Below are positions 4,842-11,932 of a DNA stretch of 12,782 nucleotides, in pieces. The position numbers and the translations under genes were made by a program. The DNA comes from Candidatus Aenigmatarchaeota archaeon. GTDB taxonomy: Archaea > Aenigmatarchaeota > Aenigmatarchaeia > GW2011-AR5 > WALA01. How positions within the stretch are numbered: the first letter of the stretch is position 1; each line of letters begins with the position of its first letter. The notes under the pieces are model-generated. The model had not been told where the DNA came from, did no database searches, and saw nothing but the letters and a program-made list of their open reading frames with translations. The stretch is taken from the NCBI GenBank assembly GCA_015522745.1, contig WALQ01000005.1:1-12782 (forward strand), given 5' to 3'.

Positions 4842-5242
4842 TATGGAGTCGAGCTGTTGTACTTCACAAGCGTTGCGAGCCCGGACGAGCATATCACGTC
4901 GGAGCTCACTTCCTGCCCCGTGAGAATTCTGTAAAGTCTCTCTATCTCATCGCTGTTTGTGCTGTTGTGCTCGCACTCACACATTATTGTGTCGACGAGT
5001 GTGTTGTGCTGCTCCATGAACGGGTCAACAGCGACCGTGCTGTTCCCGACGCGCACTTCTTTTTTCGCGACGTCGAAACAGTGCCTGCACGGGCCTTTTC
5101 CGTAGCAACAGAGACCCTTGCCGTGTTGGAATGCCACGGCGCACTGGTCTTTTGGAAAGAGAAGGTTCGACACAATCGGAACCGAGACGATTATCAAGAG
5201 TGCAATGATTGACCAGAATATTACTTGACTTCTTGTGCTCAT
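4841..5242 (-). CDS. Unrecognised membrane-anchored Cys-rich protein
   Basis: 133 residues; I do not recognise the family. Residues 1-6 are polar with one Arg (R4). Residues 7-29 form one hydrophobic helix ending near N26-L-L-F-P, so this is an N-terminal signal anchor with the remainder probably outside the membrane. The outer part has eight cysteines: C34, C45, C46, C52, C55, C88, C90 and C118, including C-C, C-R-H-C and C-E-C groups, with H54 and H92 nearby. Three N-glycosylation sequons (N67, N93, N129) also favour surface exposure. Disulfides or metal binding are both possible. The ATG at 5242 has a TATA-like TTTTTATTC about 25 nt upstream (5262-5270) and no ribosome binding site. It is convergent with the Lrp gene across the hairpin array, and downstream of tRNA-Met on the same strand. 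Confidence 0.75.
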   Translation of the reverse strand: MSTRSQVIFWSIIALLIIVSVPIVSNLLFPKDQCAVAFQHGKGLCCYGKGPCRHCFDVAKKEVRVGNSTVAVDPFMEQHNTLVDTIMCECEHNSTNSDEIERLYRILTGQEVSSDVICSSGLATLVKYNSSTP

Positions 5243-5285
5243 GATTATAATTGTCGCCCGAAGAATAAAAACGTTAAAAATTCGT

Positions 5286-5429
5286 GCCGGTGGGGGGACT
5301 TGAACCCCCGACCTCTACGTTTCTCAATTCGTCATGGCCTTTCGGCTCGGAGCTCACATAAACGCGAAACTCCCTTTCGGGCGTCTCGATATATGAGCGT
5401 AGCGCTCTAACCGACTGAGCTACACCGGC
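5286..5429 (-). tRNA. Elongator tRNA-Met(CAT) with a 71-nt intron
   Basis: The cloverleaf on the minus strand is: acceptor GCCGGTG/CACCGGC, fully paired; D arm GCTC-AGTCGGTTA-GAGC; anticodon stem CTACG/CGTAG; variable loop AGGTC; T arm GGGGG-TTCAAGT-CCCCC. The first exon ends CTCATA, giving anticodon CAT with T33 and A37; the second begins A38-CGTAG. The next base is A (discriminator A73), and no CCA is encoded. The spliced body is 73 nt without the discriminator. The G1-C72 pair and the lack of three consecutive G-C pairs in the anticodon stem argue against an initiator. Elongator Met is preferred over Ile(CAT) from the GCC-type acceptor and A73, but the two are hard to separate by eye. It lies 30 bases downstream of rfcS on the same strand. 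Confidence 0.9.
5321..5391 (-). other. tRNA-Met intron at position 37/38
   Basis: This is a 71-nt intron between nucleotides 37 and 38. CTCA (32-35) pairs perfectly with TGAG near the intron 3' end, giving the central 4-bp helix of a canonical bulge-helix-bulge with a regular 3' bulge; a weaker inner helix uses ATCG with CGAAT. The interior holds two short stems with GAAA loops, CCC-GAAA-GGG and GCC-GAAA-GGC, both GNRA tetraloops, and one GAGCTC. No ORF is possible at this size. Confidence 0.85.
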
Positions 5430-5459
5430 GTGTCAAACCAAAATTGAGCAAAAAAGTTT

Positions 5460-6407
5460 TTATTTCTTTATAATGCCGAGCTCCGCCAAAAATGCCTCGG
5501 CTTGTATCTGCTCGTTCGCTCCTTCCGTTATGCGGAACTCGTACTCGCTCAGAGAGCGTATCATTTGAAGCTTGTGCTTATCCTCGAGGTTCATTCTCAT
5601 GATTTCCTTGTGCATTTGCTTGAGTATCCCCTCTCCTGAGAGGCCTTCCTTGTACATTAGGTCGAGAAGGAGCTCGCGCGCCTCCTTGAACTTCCCGTTT
5701 ATCGCGAGTGCTATCATCTTCTTCACGCGCTCTGGCTCCGCGAATCCGACAATTTCGTAAACGGTCTTGCTGTCGACCTTCTTTTTCATTGCGCTCGCTT
5801 GAAGTATGTTTATCGCGCGTCTCATGTCACCCTCGCACACGTCGAGTATTGCGTCTATTCCGTTCTTGTCTATTTTTATCTTCTCCTTTGACGTTATGAA
5901 CTCGAGGCGCTTCTTGATTTCATCGTCCGTGATTTTCGAGAATCTGAATATCGCGCATCTCGACTGAATTGGATCGATTATCTTTGATGAATAGTTGCAC
6001 GCGAGTATGAAACGGCACGTGTCCGAGTACGATTCCATTATGCGTCGGAGTGCCTGCTGAGCGTCCTTCGTGAGCGCATCAGCCTCGTCAAGGTATATGA
6101 TTTTGAAATCGCCGTTTATCGGCTTCGTTCGAGCGAATTCCTTGACTTTCGTCCTTATCGTGTCTATGCCGCGCTCGTCGGACGCGTTGAGCTCAAGAAA
6201 GTTGCTCTTCCAGTTGGTGCCGAAGAACTCGTGCGCAAGGCAGAGTGCAGCCGTCGTCTTTCCCACACCAGCCGGACCGGCGAACAGGCAATGCGGAAGC
6301 GAACCTTTCTTCACGAATTCTTTGAGTCGTTCGACAACTTTAGCATGACCTACCATTTCGTCCAGCTTTTTCGGCCTGTACTTCTCCGTCCAAATTTCAT
6401 TTTCCAT
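5460..6407 (-). CDS. rfcS: Replication factor C small subunit
   Basis: 315 residues, full length for archaeal RfcS, the AAA+ ATPase that with RfcL loads the PCNA clamp at primer ends. Visible motifs in order: RFC box W-T-E-K-Y-R-P (6-12), Walker A G-P-A-G-V-G-K-T (44-51), N-A-S-D-E-R-G (74-80), Walker B with D-E-A-D (107-110), sensor 1 near N138, the arginine-finger box Q-S-R-C (148-151), and sensor 2 near D-M-R-R-A-I-N in the C-terminal half. The frame stays open 41 codons further upstream, into the opposite gene, but the start at 6407 is preferred: GGTGGT (6411-6416) lies just before it and M-E-N-E-I-W-T-E-K-Y-R-P is the family N-terminus. It contains no intein, although archaeal rfcS genes sometimes do. 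tRNA-Met follows on the same strand. Confidence 0.97.
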   Translation of the reverse strand: MENEIWTEKYRPKKLDEMVGHAKVVERLKEFVKKGSLPHCLFAGPAGVGKTTAALCLAHEFFGTNWKSNFLELNASDERGIDTIRTKVKEFARTKPINGDFKIIYLDEADALTKDAQQALRRIMESYSDTCRFILACNYSSKIIDPIQSRCAIFRFSKITDDEIKKRLEFITSKEKIKIDKNGIDAILDVCEGDMRRAINILQASAMKKKVDSKTVYEIVGFAEPERVKKMIALAINGKFKEARELLLDLMYKEGLSGEGILKQMHKEIMRMNLEDKHKLQMIRSLSEYEFRITEGANEQIQAEAFLAELGIIKK

Positions 6408-6450
6408 GAGACCACCATAAAAATTTAAGCTCAGTGTATAAAAAATTATA
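6408..6450. promoter_or_regulatory. Divergent promoter between rfcS and the transglutaminase-like gene
   Basis: There are 43 bases between start codons. On the plus strand an A/T-rich AAAAATTTAAGC (about 6419-6430) sits some 25 nt before the ATG at 6451, with no ribosome binding site. On the minus strand TTTTTTATAC (about 6437-6446) sits some 30 nt before the rfcS ATG, leaving a short leader with GGTGGT. The two promoters overlap and are probably mutually exclusive. Confidence 0.5.
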
Positions 6451-8067
6451 ATGGACAAAGGATTAAAATACTTCTTTTTGATAATGCTCGTCCCAGCCGT
6501 GCTCGCGGGGAATCTCACGACAAAATCCATAGCTCATATGGACGTCGAGATAGTGCGCTCCGGAGCCGTGGTTGCACACAATGCGAGGGACATACGCCTT
6601 TACATGTACGTTCCATATGGGTGCTACAAGATTGAATCGAACTCGAACTACACGTTCTCCAACGATTCGTACGGGAACAAAATGATCGTTCTCCGCGCAA
6701 CCGGTCCATACAACGTGACGTTCTTCGTCCGCTCGAGTGCAAGGTACGGCCGCCCAACGAAAATTATCAAAGGCCGCTCAGAGCGCACGCCGCTCACAAA
6801 TTACGATTTGGACATGGAGAAATACGCAGCGTGGAGCGGCTCTCTTCAGGGGTTCGTTGAAATACTCAAGTACGTTTCTTCGTTCAAGTATGACAAGTCG
6901 CTATCATCGAAGCAAATGTCTGCTGTCTGGACATTCCACAACAGGCGCGGGACGTGTGATGAATTCTCGAATTGCCTTGCATCCCTTTCGGAGCTCGCCG
7001 GAATAAAAACGCGCGTCGTCGTTGGATACGCGTACCGCTCGTCGGCGGACAAGACACTCGGGAATCACGCCTGGGTGCAAATACTAACGAACGATGGATG
7101 GGTGGACGCAGACCCGACGTGGAGGGAATTCGGCTACATAGACGGCTCGCACATACCTTTGGCGTATTTGCCCGATACGAACATAAGCGAGAAAGTGAAG
7201 TTCGTTGGGAACGACGTTGATTGGATAAAGAACCCTGACGAGTTCAAGATACTCAACGTTTCGTACAAGGAGCCGGTGAGAATCACGACCGGCTACGTTG
7301 GTGGAGACACCGGCTACATATACGCCAACCTCACGGGACCGTGCTACATGGCCGATTTGAACGTTCTCTCGTGCGTCTCGGGAAATTCGAGCATTCTAAA
7401 CATCCGAGACGGGCCGCGCCTTGTTTGGTTCTGTGGAAACGATACGGTTTTTTGGGCGTACAGTTCGGATGAATTCAACGGACTTTGCCCCACGGTTGTC
7501 TACGATGGCAGTGGGATCACATCGACAGTGACCGTTCGCTCGAAGCCGACGCACGGTAGTGCATTCATAAGCGCGCCCGACAACGTGTTTCCAGGAGAGC
7601 AATTCAGGCTCTCTGCGCATGGAAACAATCCCGTTGTATTCTCGCCTAATTTGAGTCTCCCGAATTCGACGAAGTTCCTCATCACGCTCTACCGACCGGG
7701 AATTTACAAGTTTTACGCTTTCGATGGGCGGCTCTATGAGAAGGATGTCAATGTAGTCGCTTCGAAGGACTTTGACCTCAACGTGTCGTGCCCTAAGGAA
7801 GTGCGCGGTATATTCAACGTCACAGTCAGCGTTCGCGGAAAGAAAAACGTCACAGTCGAAGTGTCTTACGGCGATGAGACGAAGTTCGCGGAAGTAAACG
7901 GTAGCGCCGTATTCACGTTCGATGCAATCCCGAACGCAGACACGGTGAAGGTCATCGCGAGGGACGGCGACATTTTGATAAAAACGGTAAACGTTGAATA
8001 CAGAAGAACGCTTTTCGAGCGAATTCTCGAAATCATTTCAAACTTTCTAAAATCGATTTCATTTTGA
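6451..8067 (+). CDS. Secreted transglutaminase-like (papain-fold) surface protein
   Basis: 538 residues. Residues 1-20 form a signal peptide (K-G-L-K, a hydrophobic core and an A-V-L-A-G end). The transglutaminase-like core is at about 125-245, with C169 in R-R-G-T-C-D-E-F, H206 in G-N-H-A-W-V and D221 in W-V-D-A-D-P-T-W forming a complete Cys-His-Asp triad. The long C-terminal half (about 270-515) looks like beta-sandwich repeats. It has 14 N-glycosylation sequons (N21, N66, N71, N88, N244, N269, N293, N312, N400, N405, N444, N456, N466, N483), fitting an archaeal surface glycoprotein. The last 20 residues are amphipathic rather than a clear membrane anchor. Archaeal members may be proteases or crosslinkers; the substrate is unknown. 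The start at 6451 looks leaderless. The 3' end overlaps the convergent endonuclease IV-like gene by 35 bases. Confidence 0.88.
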   Translation: MDKGLKYFFLIMLVPAVLAGNLTTKSIAHMDVEIVRSGAVVAHNARDIRLYMYVPYGCYKIESNSNYTFSNDSYGNKMIVLRATGPYNVTFFVRSSARYGRPTKIIKGRSERTPLTNYDLDMEKYAAWSGSLQGFVEILKYVSSFKYDKSLSSKQMSAVWTFHNRRGTCDEFSNCLASLSELAGIKTRVVVGYAYRSSADKTLGNHAWVQILTNDGWVDADPTWREFGYIDGSHIPLAYLPDTNISEKVKFVGNDVDWIKNPDEFKILNVSYKEPVRITTGYVGGDTGYIYANLTGPCYMADLNVLSCVSGNSSILNIRDGPRLVWFCGNDTVFWAYSSDEFNGLCPTVVYDGSGITSTVTVRSKPTHGSAFISAPDNVFPGEQFRLSAHGNNPVVFSPNLSLPNSTKFLITLYRPGIYKFYAFDGRLYEKDVNVVASKDFDLNVSCPKEVRGIFNVTVSVRGKKNVTVEVSYGDETKFAEVNGSAVFTFDAIPNADTVKVIARDGDILIKTVNVEYRRTLFERILEIISNFLKSISF

Positions 8068-8788
8068 GCGCGTCCTTTTCGAGAAGTGGCGATTCGCATA
8101 TCAGCGTGATGTCCATTTTTCTTTTTAAAAGGCGCTTTGCGAGCTCCGTGAAATCGGGATGCCCTATGGGCTCGTGGTTTTTCTCGCCGTGGTCTCCGTA
8201 GTTTATTCCGGAAAAGTGCGCATGAACGTGCTTCAAGTACGAGACCTTGTCGAGAATCTCGTCGTAATCTATGCGACCGAAGTTCCTCGCGTATATGTGC
8301 GCGAAATCTACCACTGGAACGCATCCATCAACCTTTTTGACAATGGGCAGAAGCTCGTCAAGAGTTCCGAACTGGCTTGTCCTCCCCATTGTTTCGAGCC
8401 CTATTGTCGCGCTTGTCTTGCTTGCCATCTCTTCGCACGCCTCGAGCACGTCGTCAAAGCAATGATCGCTCTTTCCGTAGAACCCGGCGTGCACGACAAC
8501 GGGACCATCGAAAAATTCGGCGCGCTTCGCACTGTCGAGTATGCGCTTCACGGACGCTTCCCTCTTCTCGGGGTTGCAAAGGTTTATGTAGTACGGCGCG
8601 TGAACGGAAAGCGCGACGTTGTTCTTCTTGGAGAGCTCACCCAATTTCTTTGCGGTCTCGGTTGACATCTTCACGCCGCGCACGAACTCGACCTCCATTG
8701 CGCCGAGACTGTGCTCTCTGAGCCACGGTATGGCTTCTTGCGATGTCTTCACGACGCTTGGTATTCCAGCGGTTCCTATCCTTATCAT
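8033..8788 (-). CDS. nfo: Endonuclease IV-like AP endonuclease (TIM barrel)
   Basis: 251 residues, somewhat shorter than bacterial Nfo but normal for archaeal members. The family cuts 5' of abasic sites and at oxidised bases, using three metal ions in a TIM barrel. Probable ligands in order: H63 in S-V-H-A-P-Y, H100 in V-V-H-A-G-F, E132 in G-L-E-T-M-G, D161 and H164 in D-F-A-H, H188 in H-V-H-A-H-F, the segment D-H-G-E-K-N-H (199-205), and E232 in I-C-E-S-P. The A-P-Y-Y-I-N-L-C and D-H-G-E-K forms are archaeal in style. The start at 8788 overlaps the polX stop as ATGA, so it is coupled to the polymerase. Some xylose-isomerase-like barrel proteins share this fold without nuclease activity, but the ligand set and the polX link favour DNA repair. 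Confidence 0.9.
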   Translation of the reverse strand: MIRIGTAGIPSVVKTSQEAIPWLREHSLGAMEVEFVRGVKMSTETAKKLGELSKKNNVALSVHAPYYINLCNPEKREASVKRILDSAKRAEFFDGPVVVHAGFYGKSDHCFDDVLEACEEMASKTSATIGLETMGRTSQFGTLDELLPIVKKVDGCVPVVDFAHIYARNFGRIDYDEILDKVSYLKHVHAHFSGINYGDHGEKNHEPIGHPDFTELAKRLLKRKMDITLICESPLLEKDALKMKSILESLK

Positions 8789-10464
8789 TTTTTCATCCTC
8801 TCTATCATTTTTTCAAAATCTTTGAGGCCCGATGCGTTCACAACGTCCTTCCTCTCGGCCCATCCCCGCCTTGCCGTGTACACGCCCAGCATCGTGTCCA
8901 TCATCTTTTCCGAGTGCGCGTCCGATCCTATGACAAATTTCACGCCGAATGACTTTGCAAGGCGCACGTTTGGCCCGTTTAGGTCAAGGCGGTCGGGTGA
9001 TGCGTTTATCTCCATGAAGACGCCGTTTCTCGCGGCGATCTCGAAGATTTTCTCCTTGTCAAATTCCATCGGGTCGCGTTTGAATATTATTCTTCCTGTC
9101 GGATGCGCTATGGCCATTATGTAGGGGTTCTCTATCGCGGCCTTGAGACGCTCCGTCACGTTCGTTCCGAATTTTGAATGTATTGCCGCAATGGGAAAGT
9201 CGAGCTCCTTCAAAATATCATTTGGCACGTCCACGCCGCTCTCCGTTATGTTTGCCTCGACGCCGGAGAATATGCGGAAGCCGTCGCGCTCGAACTTCTT
9301 GTTCAATTTTTCTATTTCCTCAATCTGCTTCTTTATACGCGTTTCGTTCAACCCGTGCGCGATCGGGAGGGCCCAGTGGTCCGTGATGACGATGTACTCA
9401 TAGCCAAGTTCAATCGCCTTTTTCGCCATTTCCTCTATTGTGTTTTTTCCGTCTGACCATTTCGTGTGAACGTGCGTGTCGCCGAAAATTCGCTCCACAA
9501 GCTTTGGTATCTTTCCTTTCTCCGCGGCTTCGATTTCACCCGTGTTTTCACGGAGCTCGGGAGGTATGTACTGGAGCCCAAGATTCTTGTAAATTTCCTC
9601 CTCCGTTCTTCCCGCTATGCGCTCGCGCCCCCTGAACAAGCCGTATTCATTTAGCTTCATTCCCTTTCGGATTGCGATTTCCCTGAGCTTTATGTTGTGG
9701 CTTTTTGAGCCTGTGAAATACTGCAATGCCGAGCCGAACTCGTCTTCCTTGACGACGCGGAGGTCAACTTGGATTCCGAGCTTTGTCATTATGGACGTTT
9801 TCTTCTCGCCTTTTACAATCACGTCCCCCAGCTTTGCGAATTCATCCATTATTCCCGGAGGCGCCACGGCAAGTATGTCTATGTCGCCGTTTGTCTTTTT
9901 CCTTCGCCGTATTGAGCCTGCGATTTCAATGCGCTTTGCGTGAGCCCGAAGCTTCTCAACGATCTCCTCGGCAATGGGAAGCGCGTCCCCCAGGAGAAAA
10001 CGCCTCTCTTCAAGATTTGAAAGACCTTTGAATATGATATCCTCCGTCTTCGGTCCGAATCCCTTTAACTTTGCTATCTTGTGCTCTTCGCACGCCTTCC
10101 TGAACTCATCTACCGTCGAGATCTTGAGCTCGTTGTATATCCTCTTGACCTTCTTGGGGCCGATTCCTTTTATGTTCATTATGCGGACGAGGTCGCCCGG
10201 CACTTGCTTTCGGAGCTCGTCCAACTTTGAAATTTTCCCCGTTTCTATGTACTCGACTATCTTCTTCGATAAGTTCTTCCCTATGCCCGGTATTTCGTCG
10301 AGCCCGCGCTGGCCTCGGGACTTGTAAATCTTGCTTACGTCTTCTGAAAGCGATTCGAGAACCGCCGCCGCCCGCCTGTATGCTTGCGGCTTGAATGGGA
10401 CGCCAAGTATGTCGAGCATATCCGCTATCTGATAGAAATTTTCGGTGATTTCCTTGTTTATCAT
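8785..10464 (-). CDS. polX: Family X DNA polymerase with C-terminal PHP domain (PolX)
   Basis: 559 residues, the normal length of bacterial and archaeal PolX. It is a gap-filling polymerase with a 3'-5' exonuclease, used in base excision repair and end processing. Residues 1-85 are the 8-kDa-like domain with P-G-I-G-K-N (59-64); further helix-hairpin-helix elements are K-G-I-G-P-K (99-104) and K-G-F-G-P-K (134-139). The nucleotidyltransferase motif is G-S-I-R-R (183-187) with D194-x-D196, and the third carboxylate is D234 in Q-V-D-L-R. Y-F-T-G-S is at 249-253. The PHP domain (about 325-559) has H331-x-H333, H363, E403, H429, H454 and D515-x-H517, so its metal site looks complete. The start at 10464 has an A/T-rich block about 25 nt upstream and no ribosome binding site. 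nfo follows with an ATGA overlap. Confidence 0.95.
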   Translation of the reverse strand: MINKEITENFYQIADMLDILGVPFKPQAYRRAAAVLESLSEDVSKIYKSRGQRGLDEIPGIGKNLSKKIVEYIETGKISKLDELRKQVPGDLVRIMNIKGIGPKKVKRIYNELKISTVDEFRKACEEHKIAKLKGFGPKTEDIIFKGLSNLEERRFLLGDALPIAEEIVEKLRAHAKRIEIAGSIRRRKKTNGDIDILAVAPPGIMDEFAKLGDVIVKGEKKTSIMTKLGIQVDLRVVKEDEFGSALQYFTGSKSHNIKLREIAIRKGMKLNEYGLFRGRERIAGRTEEEIYKNLGLQYIPPELRENTGEIEAAEKGKIPKLVERIFGDTHVHTKWSDGKNTIEEMAKKAIELGYEYIVITDHWALPIAHGLNETRIKKQIEEIEKLNKKFERDGFRIFSGVEANITESGVDVPNDILKELDFPIAAIHSKFGTNVTERLKAAIENPYIMAIAHPTGRIIFKRDPMEFDKEKIFEIAARNGVFMEINASPDRLDLNGPNVRLAKSFGVKFVIGSDAHSEKMMDTMLGVYTARRGWAERKDVVNASGLKDFEKMIERMKK

Positions 10465-10523
10465 AAATATAATTTGTATTAAGAATTAAAAAAAGAAAAA
10501 TAAGAGGGAGGAAAATAAAAATA

Positions 10524-10838
10524 TCAGTACTCTCTCCATATGTAGCCGCACTTTGTGCACTTGAAAAATGTTGTTGGCGGCTCGTCCATGGAACGAGTTT
10601 GCTTGACCCAATAGTAGGCTTCGTGATTTCCGCATTTGGGGCAGAGTTTGTGAGTTTTTGGAAGGAGGTCAAGATTTTTTATTTCAAATATGTTTTCTTC
10701 CTCCTTTGATTTCTCCTCTATTTTGAATTTTTTTGATTTCATTTTTTCCTTGTATCCGCACTTTGGACACACTAGATAAACATTGTTCCCTTTTTTTTCT
10801 GGCTTCATTATGGAACCACATTTCGGACAAAACTCCAT
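10524..10838 (-). CDS. tfs: Transcription factor S (TFS, TFIIS-like RNA cleavage factor)
   Basis: 104 residues, the usual TFS length. It enters the RNA polymerase secondary channel and stimulates cleavage of backtracked transcripts. The N-terminal zinc ribbon has C4, C7, C24 and C27 (M-E-F-C-P-K-C-G); the C-terminal ribbon has C66, C69, C94 and C97. The catalytic loop is T-R-S-M-D-E-P-P-T-T (81-90), with the acidic pair D85-E86 intact, so this is an active TFS rather than an inhibitory paralogue. A GTG three codons upstream is in frame, but the ATG at 10838 is preferred: AGGAG (10847-10851) lies eight bases before it and the GTG overlaps that motif. T-rich sequence follows the stop. It lies downstream of the signal peptidase gene with its own A/T-rich upstream region. 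Confidence 0.95.
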   Translation of the reverse strand: MEFCPKCGSIMKPEKKGNNVYLVCPKCGYKEKMKSKKFKIEEKSKEEENIFEIKNLDLLPKTHKLCPKCGNHEAYYWVKQTRSMDEPPTTFFKCTKCGYIWREY

Positions 10839-10851
10839 TTTTACCACTCCT

Positions 10852-10900
10852 AAAAATTCGTCAGTTTTAAAATATTGAACGAAAAGTTTTTAAACTTGAA
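10852..10900 (-). promoter_or_regulatory. Probable tfs promoter region
   Basis: The gap between the signal peptidase stop (10917) and tfs is A/T-rich. Two TATA-like candidates exist on the minus strand: AATATTTTAAAAC (about 10864-10876) and AGTTTAAAAAC (about 10886-10896). The second would leave a leader of roughly 20-25 nt containing the AGGAG motif, so it suits the SD-led start better. The choice is uncertain. Confidence 0.35.
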
Positions 10901-10916
10901 AGAAATCGACAATTGA

Positions 10917-11375
10917 CTATTGGCCGGGCTTGAAAAAATGGGACTCATCATACGTTTTGAACGGAAGGTACATAAGGTATCTCGGATATCCAAACATCGG
11001 AAACACGAAGAACACCTTTCCTATTATGTTACTCCTCTGGACAAGCCACGGATCGTCAGCGTTGTTGTTGTCCCCTTTCATTACATAATAATACGTTCCG
11101 TTGACGAACTTCCTGCCTACTATCCTGTGCACTATTGGGTAATTCGTTATAGACACCTTGTAGACGACGACGTCACCGACATTCGGCGTTCCTATGTTCT
11201 CAACGATAAGGAGATCTCCGACGTGAAATATCGGGAGCATTGAATCCGACACCACGGTTACGACGGGCATTGACGTCCTGAGGACGAGTCCAAGGCCGTA
11301 ATAGATCGCAACTGCTACGAGAATCGCGACCACGACATCAAAGAGGTCCTTGAATTTCTTGCTTTTTTGATTCAT
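10917..11375 (-). CDS. Signal peptidase I, archaeal/ER type
   Basis: 152 residues, short as in archaeal enzymes. It cleaves signal peptides at the outer face of the cytoplasmic membrane. A basic N-terminus (N-Q-K-S-K-K-F-K) precedes one transmembrane helix at about 12-33. The catalytic serine is S45 in V-V-S-D-S-M-L-P. The next box has G-D-L-L-I-V and V-G-D-V-V-V-Y. H83 in I-V-H-R-I-V is in the place where bacterial enzymes have the catalytic lysine, which marks the archaeal/eukaryotic Ser-His-Asp class. K-G-D-N-N-N-A-D-D-P (100-109) supplies the aspartates. A hydrophobic stretch at about 119-137 may touch the membrane. The start at 11375 overlaps the DUF99 stop as ATGA, so it is translationally coupled. 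The secreted proteins in this window are possible substrates. Confidence 0.93.
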   Translation of the reverse strand: MNQKSKKFKDLFDVVVAILVAVAIYYGLGLVLRTSMPVVTVVSDSMLPIFHVGDLLIVENIGTPNVGDVVVYKVSITNYPIVHRIVGRKFVNGTYYYVMKGDNNNADDPWLVQRSNIIGKVFFVFPMFGYPRYLMYLPFKTYDESHFFKPGQ

Positions 11376-11932
11376 ACTCCTCCTCTCGATTCACCGGAAA
11401 GACCGGATGCGATTATGTGCGCCATCCTGAGCGGGTTTGGGACGCCGCCGCGCAATGATATTTTGATTATTTTTCTTGCAACATTCTCATTCAGCCCGTA
11501 GCGTTGAAAGAATAATTTGTTTTCAAACTTATAAAACTTTCCGGCGTGCTCCACTGCGGTGAGCTTTTCTTCAACGTGATTTGTTTTCATTATTGCCCTC
11601 TTGAATTCACCTATGTTCGGGAGCTTTTTCTGCACGACTATGACCGGAAGGTTTGCTTTCTCGAAGAGCTCCTTGATGTCGACGATGTTCAAGCCACCGA
11701 ATGATATTCCGTCAAGCATTATGACGCGAATCTGTCCGTACTGCCTTGATGATGTTATCGCTTTTGCTATCTTTTCCGTTGCATCGATGCCATCACGCTC
11801 TATCATCGTTGTAAGAAGGCCGTCTATGCACCCTCCACCGCGCGTCACGACTCCAACGAGCTTCGTTCTCTTGGACAGGCGAGCATCGTCCCACGCGATT
11901 ATGCGAATCTCATTCTTCACCGCGCGTATCAT
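11372..11932 (-). CDS. DUF99 family protein (endonuclease dU / UPF0215-like)
   Basis: 186 residues, the full length of this archaeal family. The family has an endonuclease V-like fold and has been named endonuclease dU in domain databases; that naming is from memory, and the in vivo role is less settled than for its repair neighbours. Visible features: R-I-I-A-W-D-D-A (10-17), with acidic D15 and D16 where the family has its first carboxylates; V-V-T-R-G-G-G-C-I-D-G (28-38); V-I-M-L-D-G-I-S-F-G-G-L-N (70-82), with D74-G75 resembling the second metal box; and a C-terminal R-G-G-V-P-N-P-L-R-M-A-H-I-I-A-S-G (156-172). The ATG at 11932 has a TATA-like element about 25 nt upstream and no ribosome binding site. 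Signal peptidase I follows with a 4-base overlap. It is divergent from dph2. Confidence 0.88.
   Translation of the reverse strand: MIRAVKNEIRIIAWDDARLSKRTKLVGVVTRGGGCIDGLLTTMIERDGIDATEKIAKAITSSRQYGQIRVIMLDGISFGGLNIVDIKELFEKANLPVIVVQKKLPNIGEFKRAIMKTNHVEEKLTAVEHAGKFYKFENKLFFQRYGLNENVARKIIKISLRGGVPNPLRMAHIIASGLSGESRGGV

Noticed and set aside
5460..6407. Intein in rfcS
   Set aside because: The Walker A and other motifs are uninterrupted and the protein has the normal intein-free length.
6408..6530. 41-residue N-terminal extension of RfcS
   Set aside because: It crosses the divergent promoter and the start of the transglutaminase-like gene; the family N-terminus begins at the ATG at 6407, which has GGTGGT upstream.
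8159..8665. A 168-codon open frame on the plus strand
   Set aside because: It lies entirely opposite the endonuclease IV-like gene, whose metal-ligand motifs are intact; the plus-strand peptide has no recognisable features.
10106..10672. A 188-codon minus-strand frame spanning the tfs-polX gap
   Set aside because: It overlaps tfs and the start of polX in another frame, lacks any domain pattern and would require both well-supported genes to be wrong.
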